From an uncultured Clostridium sp. (lineage in GTDB: Bacteria; Bacillota; Clostridia; Clostridiales; Clostridiaceae): a DNA stretch of 29,875 nucleotides. The first letter of the stretch is position 1. Each line of letters begins with the position of its first letter. Positions 24,774 to 29,875 of the stretch are shown here, in pieces. The stretch is taken from assembly GCF_934754915.1 (NCBI RefSeq), contig NZ_CAKVKB010000036.1, positions 1 to 29,875 on the forward strand, given 5' to 3'. The notes beneath the pieces are model-generated. The model ran no database searches. It saw nothing but the letters and a program-made list of their open reading frames with translations, and had not been told where the DNA came from. The translations under genes and the position numbers were made by a program.

Positions 24774-24805
24774 GATATCTTTCTTTTATTAAGAAAGATA
24801 TTTTT
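24774..24805 (+). terminator. Orphan plus-strand terminator between galK and the MATE gene
   Basis: ATATCTTTCTT (24775-24785) and AAGAAAGATAT (24791-24801) form a perfect 11-bp stem with a 5-base loop followed by TTTTT. No plus-strand gene lies upstream, so it ends either a short unseen transcript or an attenuated leader of the MATE gene. Confidence 0.6.
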
Positions 24806-24884
24806 CATTACATTTTGAAATGCTAATTTAACCTTATATATTATAGAAAGCGGTTACTTTAAATACGTATAATATAAGAAAGGC

Positions 24885-24915
24885 TTGACATGGAGTTTGG
24901 TTTAAGGAGTATAGT
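24885..24915 (+). promoter_or_regulatory. Candidate promoter of the MATE exporter gene
   Basis: A perfect -35 TTGACA (24885-24890), then TATAGT (24910-24915). The 19-base spacer is longer than ideal. A LacI-like AAAGCGGTTACTTT lies at 24847-24860 just upstream. Confidence 0.4.
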
Positions 24916-24954
24916 ATTAAGCAGAGACTAAAGAGAAAGATGAGGTATAGAATA

Positions 24955-26298
24955 ATGAATAAAAACAAAGATATGGATATGCTTAATGGGCCGCTTCTTG
25001 GGAAAATTCTCATTTTTGCATTACCTTTAGCATTAAGCAGTATACTTCAGCAATTATTTAATTCTGCGGACATAGCTGTAGTAGGAAGATTTGCAGGTAA
25101 TGAGGCACTTGCAGCTGTTGGAAGTAATGAAGCAGTTATAAGTTTATTAATTAATATTTTTGTAGGATTATCAATTGGAGCTAACGTAATAGTTGCAAAA
25201 TATTATGGACAAGCAAATAAGGAAAAAATTACGCATGCAGTACATACATCAATACTTATAGCAATTATAAGTGGATTATTTTTAATAGTATTTGGATTTT
25301 TTGCAACTAAAATACTTCTTGAAATGATGGGAACACCAGAAGATGTTATTGAACTTGCAGGATTGTATTTAAGAATTTATTTTGTAGGGATGCCATTTAT
25401 AATGGTATATAATTTTGGTTCAGCAATATTAAGAAGTGTTGGAGATACGAAGAGACCTTTAATTTGCCTTATTATTGCTGGAATTTTAAATGTGATATTA
25501 AATTTATTTTTCGTAATCATATGTAATTTAAGTGTTGCAGGTGTAGCCATAGCAACAGTTATATCAAATATGGTAAGTTCAGGAATGATATTATATATTC
25601 TTGCTCATGAAAAGAGAGACATACATCTTGATTTGAAGAAACTAGCAATTGATAAAAAGATTTTAGGCGAAATTATAAAAATAGGAGTACCTGCAGGGGT
25701 ACAAGGAATGGTATTTTCAATTTCTAATGTATGTATACAGGCTTCTATAAACAGTTTTGGTTCTACAGCAATAGCAGGAAGTGCAGCAGCACTTAATTTT
25801 GAGTATTTTGCTTATTTTCTTTTAAATGCATTTACTCAGGCAGCAGTAACATTTACAAGTCAGAATTTTGGTGCTAAGAAATATCATAGATGCAGGAAAA
25901 TTGCTATAGTGTGTTCAGTAACAGCTATTGTTTTTACAACTGCTTTATGCTGTATATTCCTTTTATTTAAAGACAGATTCATAAGTATATATACAGCAGA
26001 TGCTGCTGTTAAAGAATATGGGATTATTAGGATGAAATATGTACTTTTATTAGAAGCATTTAATGTACTTATGGATGTTATGTCAGGTGCTATACGAGGA
26101 ATGGGATATTCAACATTACCAGCAGTTATAGCAATTGCAGGAGTATGTGGTTTTAGACTTATATGGGTTAGCACAGTATTTCAAAAATTTCATACATTTG
26201 AAATGCTATTGACTGTTTATCCTGTAAGCTGGTTCTTAACATGTATTGGAATAATAACTGCTTATATACTTGTAAGCAGAAAATTTATGCAAGAGTAG
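24955..26298 (+). CDS. MATE-family multidrug/toxin exporter
   Basis: The start is taken as ATG 24955 because GAGG lies nine bases upstream; the in-frame ATG at 24940 overlaps that site. The 447-residue product has about twelve membrane helices in two halves. N-terminal MATE features are LNGPLLGKILIFALPLALSSILQQLF, NSADIAVVGRFAG and GLSIGANVIVAKYYGQ. FNFGSAILRSVGDTKRP-like residues close the first half, and GVPAGVQGMVFSISN opens the second. MATE pumps exchange Na+ or H+ for drugs or metabolites; the substrate is unknown. It is transcribed away from galK and followed by a weak ATAACA/TGTTAT hairpin near 26316-26335. Confidence 0.92.
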   Translation: MNKNKDMDMLNGPLLGKILIFALPLALSSILQQLFNSADIAVVGRFAGNEALAAVGSNEAVISLLINIFVGLSIGANVIVAKYYGQANKEKITHAVHTSILIAIISGLFLIVFGFFATKILLEMMGTPEDVIELAGLYLRIYFVGMPFIMVYNFGSAILRSVGDTKRPLICLIIAGILNVILNLFFVIICNLSVAGVAIATVISNMVSSGMILYILAHEKRDIHLDLKKLAIDKKILGEIIKIGVPAGVQGMVFSISNVCIQASINSFGSTAIAGSAAALNFEYFAYFLLNAFTQAAVTFTSQNFGAKKYHRCRKIAIVCSVTAIVFTTALCCIFLLFKDRFISIYTADAAVKEYGIIRMKYVLLLEAFNVLMDVMSGAIRGMGYSTLPAVIAIAGVCGFRLIWVSTVFQKFHTFEMLLTVYPVSWFLTCIGIITAYILVSRKFMQE

Positions 26299-26430
26299 AA
26301 AATAAGGTTTATTTTATAACATTAAAAATTGTTATGTTTTAAGAAAATGTAATGAATAAATAAAAGAAGTAGTATTAATCATTGAAAGTGTATTTGAATG
26401 ATGAATTGAAAATCTAATAGGTAATTAAGT

Positions 26431-26527
26431 GGAGCTGTCGCGCAAAAATTAAGCTATACAAATATAGTGTTAAAAATTTATTTAATATGCTATATACAGC
26501 GTTTGAATTTCTTAATGCAACAGCCTC
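26431..26527. mobile_element. Small non-coding element with IS-like inverted ends (MITE remnant)
   Basis: The left end GGAGCTGTCGC and right end (read inward) GAGGCTGTTGC are imperfect inverted repeats, followed inward by ATTAAG-like bases on both sides. The 97-bp interior is partly self-complementary (AGCTATA ... TATACAGC). The GGCTGT-type ends resemble those of IS1182-like elements. It has no ORF and no clear target-site duplication, and it differs from the seven-copy repeat family. Confidence 0.5.
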
Positions 26528-26594
26528 TACATGTGTAAAATAGAATAGTAAATATGAATTATAAAACAATTAGCTAGAATTTGGTAATAAATTT

Positions 26595-27338
26595 CTAATT
26601 TTTAGTTTCAAATATGTGTTTCCAATATCTTTGGGGCATCATTCTTTTTTGAAGACGAGGGTTTCTGCGTTCTTCAATAGTTGTAGATTTAAAATATGTT
26701 TTCCATAGAGAAGAATATTCATCATTATACTCTGTGAATTTACTATATTCATTTTTGGATAGTTTGACTATTTCATATGAATTAGTATTATATACAAGAG
26801 CCTTTTCTCTGGAAAGATCATGAATAATCCAATATTCATTAGGAAAGCGTTTCATAAAATGATTAGCTATAAGTTCAAGAATATCATTATCTGGCTCAAT
26901 TGAGGAATACAAAAACAGATTATTGATGGATTTAAATCGAATAAATCCCTTAAAAACATGAGCTTCATATGTTACTTTTTTTTGTATTTCTTCAATTTTG
27001 TGTACTTCATTTAGATGAAGAAAATCATGAATCTCTCTCTTTAATTTAAAGGCATATTGAAGATATTTAAATATAATCATACCTTTATTTTCATTACAAC
27101 TTAGATAAACGAGATATATTTTTTTTAGGCATAGAAAATCAATTTTATTAACTATAGCATTTCTTACTTTTTGGAATTTGATAATATCTGTATCTATGTT
27201 AATAATTTCTCCAAGAAGTAAAGGAGCATTGAAATCTGATTTGCTATAAATGCCTTCAATATCGGATCTTGAGTAAAAAGCATTGTAAATACAGGTTAAT
27301 AAACCTTCAAAGGAATTATCATATAATAATATACTCAT
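26595..27338 (-). CDS. TIGR03915-family putative DNA repair/metabolism protein
   Basis: A 247-residue protein starting MSILLYDNSFEGLLTCIYNAF, with FLHLNEVHKIEEIQKKVTYEAHVFKGFIRF in the middle and RRNPRLQKRMMPQRYWKHIFE at the end. These blocks identify the TIGR03915 (DUF4130) family, almost always paired with a radical SAM/HhH protein as here. Some homologues are fused to uracil-DNA glycosylase-like domains, which is why a DNA repair role is assumed; no activity is established. It begins two bases after the stop of the radical SAM gene, so translation is coupled. Confidence 0.9.
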   Translation of the reverse strand: MSILLYDNSFEGLLTCIYNAFYSRSDIEGIYSKSDFNAPLLLGEIINIDTDIIKFQKVRNAIVNKIDFLCLKKIYLVYLSCNENKGMIIFKYLQYAFKLKREIHDFLHLNEVHKIEEIQKKVTYEAHVFKGFIRFKSINNLFLYSSIEPDNDILELIANHFMKRFPNEYWIIHDLSREKALVYNTNSYEIVKLSKNEYSKFTEYNDEYSSLWKTYFKSTTIEERRNPRLQKRMMPQRYWKHIFETKN

Positions 27339-27340
27339 AA

Positions 27341-28732
27341 TTAAAATTCTCCATTTATAGATGTGATTTTTTCTGGCAGAGATAAAATGTTGTTTTTTGG
27401 AAGTATGAGTTCAGAATCCAAATTTTTATATGATGATGTTATTATGTTATTAGAATAAGAGTTTTCTTGTGAAGAAATATAATCAAAAAATGATATTTGA
27501 TTAGGATTTATATAATTTTTTTTAGGAAGATTATTTTCTATAATTTTGTGTTTTATTGACACATCATCAAATACAGCATCACCATAATATTTACCATTGC
27601 AGGTTAAAAAATATTTTGCCCTTTTAAGAACCACTCTTAATTTTTTTAAATCATCAAAATTGAGATTATGGACTCGTCTTATTTTTAAAATTTTTTTTGC
27701 AGAAGTTACACCTATTCCGGGAATTCTTAGAAGCATTTCATAAGGAACCTTATTTATCTCCATTGGAAAATAATTTAAATTAGCTAATGCCCATTGTGTT
27801 TTAGGATCGTAATTTAAATCAAAATTATCATCTTTATTTTTAAGCAGTTCATCTGCTTTAAACCCATAAAATCTGAGAAGCCAATCGGCTTGATAAAGTC
27901 TATGTTCACGTATCATTGGAGGGTGACTTATTTCTGGAAGATATTTATCATTTTTTACTACTGGAACATATGCAGAATAGTAGACTCTTTTTAAAGCAAA
28001 TTTATCATAAAGATTTTGCGAAAGGTTGATTATTTTAAAATCACTTTCTGGAGTAGCTCCTACAATGAGCTGAGTGCTTTGTCCTCCTGGAACAAATGAA
28101 GGAGTACTTTTAATATTTTTCTTCATTTCCGTATAATTAATAATATTGTTTTTTATTGTGTTCATTGGTTTTAATATTTTATCTTTGCTTTTTTGAGGAG
28201 CTAAAAGTTTTAAACTTTTACTTGAAGGAAGTTCTATATTGACGCTCATTCTATCAGAATATTTTCCAGCTTCTTCAATTAAATGTTCGCTGGCACCAGG
28301 TATTGCTTTTAAGTGTATATAGCCATTAAAATGTTCTTGAATTCTGAGTTTTTTAACTGTTTTTAGCATAAGTTCCATGGTATAATCAGGATTTTTGACA
28401 ACAGCTGAACTTAAAAATAATCCTTCAATATAATTTCTTCTATAAAAGTTTATGGTAAGCTCGTATACTTCTTCAGGAGTGAACGTCACTCTTGTAAAAT
28501 CTTTGGATGAGCCATTTATACAATATTTACAGTCAAATATACAATCATTTGAAAATAATATCTTTAATAACGAAATACATCTTCCATCAGGTGTAAAGCT
28601 ATGACATATTCCACTTAGAGATGCATCTCCAATTCCATTTTTTGAATTTTTTCTTTTAGATCCTGATGATGAACAGGATACATCATATTTTGCGGCATTA
28701 GAAAGAATTTTTAATTTACTCATTAAATCCAT
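27341..28732 (-). CDS. Putative DNA modification/repair radical SAM protein (TIGR03916 family)
   Basis: A 463-residue protein. A Cys/Ser-rich N-terminus contains CSSSGS (from residue 20), then the radical SAM motif CIFDCKYC (Cys64, Cys68, Cys71). A TIM-barrel region runs to about 300, and a helix-hairpin-helix at 334-352 (MLLRIPGIGVTSAKKILKI) should bind DNA. This domain order is that of the family paired with TIGR03915. The predicted job is repair or modification of damaged bases, with lesion and chemistry unknown. AAGGATG lies upstream of ATG 28732. The promoter carries two LexA-like boxes, the strongest direct support in the sequence for a DNA-damage role. Confidence 0.92.
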   Translation of the reverse strand: MDLMSKLKILSNAAKYDVSCSSSGSKRKNSKNGIGDASLSGICHSFTPDGRCISLLKILFSNDCIFDCKYCINGSSKDFTRVTFTPEEVYELTINFYRRNYIEGLFLSSAVVKNPDYTMELMLKTVKKLRIQEHFNGYIHLKAIPGASEHLIEEAGKYSDRMSVNIELPSSKSLKLLAPQKSKDKILKPMNTIKNNIINYTEMKKNIKSTPSFVPGGQSTQLIVGATPESDFKIINLSQNLYDKFALKRVYYSAYVPVVKNDKYLPEISHPPMIREHRLYQADWLLRFYGFKADELLKNKDDNFDLNYDPKTQWALANLNYFPMEINKVPYEMLLRIPGIGVTSAKKILKIRRVHNLNFDDLKKLRVVLKRAKYFLTCNGKYYGDAVFDDVSIKHKIIENNLPKKNYINPNQISFFDYISSQENSYSNNIITSSYKNLDSELILPKNNILSLPEKITSINGEF

Positions 28733-28758
28733 TTTTACACATCCTTATACACTGTAAT

Positions 28759-28772
28759 CGAACATACATTCT
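28759..28772. promoter_or_regulatory. LexA/SOS box, promoter-proximal
   Basis: CGAACATACATTCT: one half-site is perfect (CGAAC), the other has GTTC changed to ATTC. It lies just downstream of the -10, over the likely transcription start. Confidence 0.6.
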
Positions 28773-28778
28773 AAAGAT

Positions 28779-28807
28779 ATTATATACGAATATATGTTCT
28801 TTTACAA
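28779..28807 (-). promoter_or_regulatory. Promoter of the radical SAM/TIGR03915 operon
   Basis: Minus strand: TTGTAA (28807-28802), 17-base spacer, perfect TATAAT (28784-28779). One SOS box fills most of the spacer and another overlaps the start region. Confidence 0.75.
28787..28800. promoter_or_regulatory. LexA/SOS box in the promoter spacer
   Basis: CGAATATATGTTCT matches the Gram-positive SOS consensus apart from CGAAT for CGAAC. It is positioned between -35 and -10, so bound LexA would block RNA polymerase. Confidence 0.65.
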
Positions 28808-28902
28808 GAACTTAAAAATGTTTATATAAAGATTATTATGGAATATTTATATAAATTTTGATTATCAAATGTCCAATAATCAGATATTCATTTTAGTGAA
28901 GA

Positions 28903-29031
28903 ATTATATATATTTCAATTAACAATGTACAATGAACAATTTGTAATGAAGGATAAAATCATTCCAAGATTTCTTTAATTTTTATATCTGTTAAACAATT
29001 TGCAATGTAATTTTAATATTGAAATATATGT
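28903..29031 (+). repeat. MITE-like dispersed repeat, copy 7
   Basis: About 129 bp. The left end TATATATATTTCAATTAAC mirrors the right end AATATTGAAATATATG. It contains the ACAATGTACAATGAACAATT short repeats and a core GATAAAATCATTCCAAGATTTC with a partly broken hairpin. Confidence 0.75.
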
Positions 29032-29087
29032 ATTAATTTTGAAATATTGATATATGTAATGACGTGTTATTAAAAGGCTACAAAATA

Positions 29088-29140
29088 AAAACTTATGTAA
29101 AAAACATAAGTTTTAGGCGTATAAAAAAATACGCCTAAAA
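29088..29140 (-). terminator. Double overlapping hairpin terminator of the Met/Asn-rich gene
   Basis: Hairpin 1 (29111-29140): TTTTAGGCGTAT with ATACGCCTAAAA, perfect 12 bp. Hairpin 2 (29088-29114): AAAACTTATGT with ACATAAGTTTT, perfect 11 bp, followed on the minus strand by TTTTATTTTG. They share four bases (29111-29114) and so compete. The first lies eight bases beyond the gene's stop. Confidence 0.8.
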
Positions 29141-29148
29141 AATCAAAA

Positions 29149-29553
29149 TTATCGTCTTCTCATAGAATTATTTTGATTAATATTCATCATATTATTGTTT
29201 CTCATGTTATTGGGATTCATTCCCATATTCTGATTCCCCATAAGCATACTCATTAAAGGATTTATATTTCCCATATTCATATTGTTGGGAGATGGAGCAC
29301 TCATGTTTGGGTTATTCATAGGATTAGGAAACATCTGATTTTGATTATTCATACCTCCCATAAGCATATTTAAAAGAGGATTCATGCCTGACATTTGATT
29401 CATGCCACCATTCATCATAGGATTATTCATGCCACCTCCAAGTCCGCCCATAAGCATATTCATTAGTGGATTTCCACCACCCATTTGACCATTCATCATT
29501 CCACCCATACCAGGAAAGATAGAGCCAAGTATCATATTTAATAATGGATTCAT
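29149..29553 (-). CDS. Met/Asn/Gly-rich low-complexity repeat protein, function unknown
   Basis: A 134-residue protein with 32 Met and 35 Asn, half of all residues, plus many Gly and Pro. There is no Cys, no signal peptide and no known domain. A short motif recurs four times: NPLLNMILG (2-10), NPLMNMLMGG (28-37), NPLLNMLMGG (58-67) and NPLMSMLMG (98-106), joined by Gly/Asn/Met spacers, ending in MRRR. It is a real gene: AGAAGGTGA lies seven bases before ATG, and a double terminator follows the stop. The composition recalls spore-coat or self-assembling structural proteins, or a Met-rich metal or oxidant sink; all of these are guesses. The gene stands alone. Confidence 0.75.
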   Translation of the reverse strand: MNPLLNMILGSIFPGMGGMMNGQMGGGNPLMNMLMGGLGGGMNNPMMNGGMNQMSGMNPLLNMLMGGMNNQNQMFPNPMNNPNMSAPSPNNMNMGNINPLMSMLMGNQNMGMNPNNMRNNNMMNINQNNSMRRR

Positions 29554-29875
29554 TTAATTCACCTTCTGTATATTTCTTTTTATTACAATCTATTATTTAT
29601 AAAGGTAAAATGATACATTCATTTAAAAAATAGAAGATGTATTTAATAATAAATCTTAGATTATAGATAAAAAATCATTAAATGTGTTTTGAAATAAACT
29701 ATGTTAGTTAGATAAGAAAAATAACTATTTAATTTTAATTTGGAATAATGTTATAATTACAATTATTTAATTAAAAATAGCTGTACTAAAAAATTAATGG
29801 GGGGCTTTTAACAGTTAAAAATAATCTATACAAATCTATAAAAATATATTTGTATTTATGATATAATCTTATTGA
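29554..29875. other. Gene-free AT-rich end of the window
   Basis: No ORF on either strand. The left part should contain the promoter of the Met/Asn-rich gene, but no convincing hexamer pair was found. A GGGGGG run (29799-29804) is followed by the palindrome TTTTAACAGTTAAAA (29806-29820). TATAAT at 29862-29867 could be the -10 of a plus-strand gene starting beyond the window. Confidence 0.4.

Noticed and set aside
12401..29031. Repeats considered as a CRISPR array
   Set aside because: Copies are dispersed over 17 kb, differ in length and orientation, and have inverted ends. There are no regular spacers and no cas genes.

Overview
The window is low-GC Firmicute DNA: coding is AT-rich, ribosome-binding sites are strong (AGGAGG, GAGGTG), some starts are GTG or TTG, and intrinsic terminators are frequent. 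Gene content ([FeFe]-hydrogenase maturase HydG, type-2 GalT, TIGR03915/03916 DNA-metabolism pair, DegV, MATE pump, CAP-domain wall protein) fits a saccharolytic anaerobe of Clostridium sensu stricto (C. butyricum/C. beijerinckii-like). The species call is inference. No rRNA, tRNA, CRISPR array, transposase or phage gene was seen.

Region 1 (1-12255, all +) is a Ter-type stress island. It starts with the 3' part of a StiP-type phosphoribosyltransferase/PELOTA protein and a HAD phosphatase. Three TerD genes follow, then a Ca2+-type P-ATPase ending in a strong terminator. A second transcription unit encodes a lid-less Hsp70, a protein whose C-terminal half reads like a highly divergent GrpE, a second lid-less Hsp70, and an ATP-grasp ligase. 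The PRTase, HAD and ATP-grasp genes belong to the predicted nucleoside-like metabolite pathway linked to Ter systems. TerD is a known Ca2+-binding fold, which fits the Ca2+ pump. The private Hsp70-GrpE-Hsp70 cassette inside this setting is the most unusual system here.

Region 2 (12256-19226) holds a PHP-domain phosphoesterase (-), a secreted CAP/SCP protein with wall-binding repeats behind a long leader carrying a LexA-like box, an orphan HutD/Ves cupin (-), a DegV lipid-binding protein, a probable small structured RNA with its own promoter and terminator, a TM1266-type ACT regulator, and hydG.

Region 3 (19227-24660, all -) is a Leloir galactose cluster, galK-galE-galT-lacI-type regulator. 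A near-perfect LacI-family operator overlaps the galK promoter. A MATE exporter is divergent from it.

Region 4 (26400-29875) has a small transposon-like remnant, a two-gene DNA-repair unit (TIGR03915 protein plus radical SAM/HhH protein) under a promoter with two LexA-type boxes, and a Met/Asn-rich low-complexity protein with a double hairpin terminator.

A dispersed MITE-like repeat of about 105-130 bp occurs seven times in the intergenic gaps, in both orientations. One copy supplies the stop codon of the HutD-like gene.
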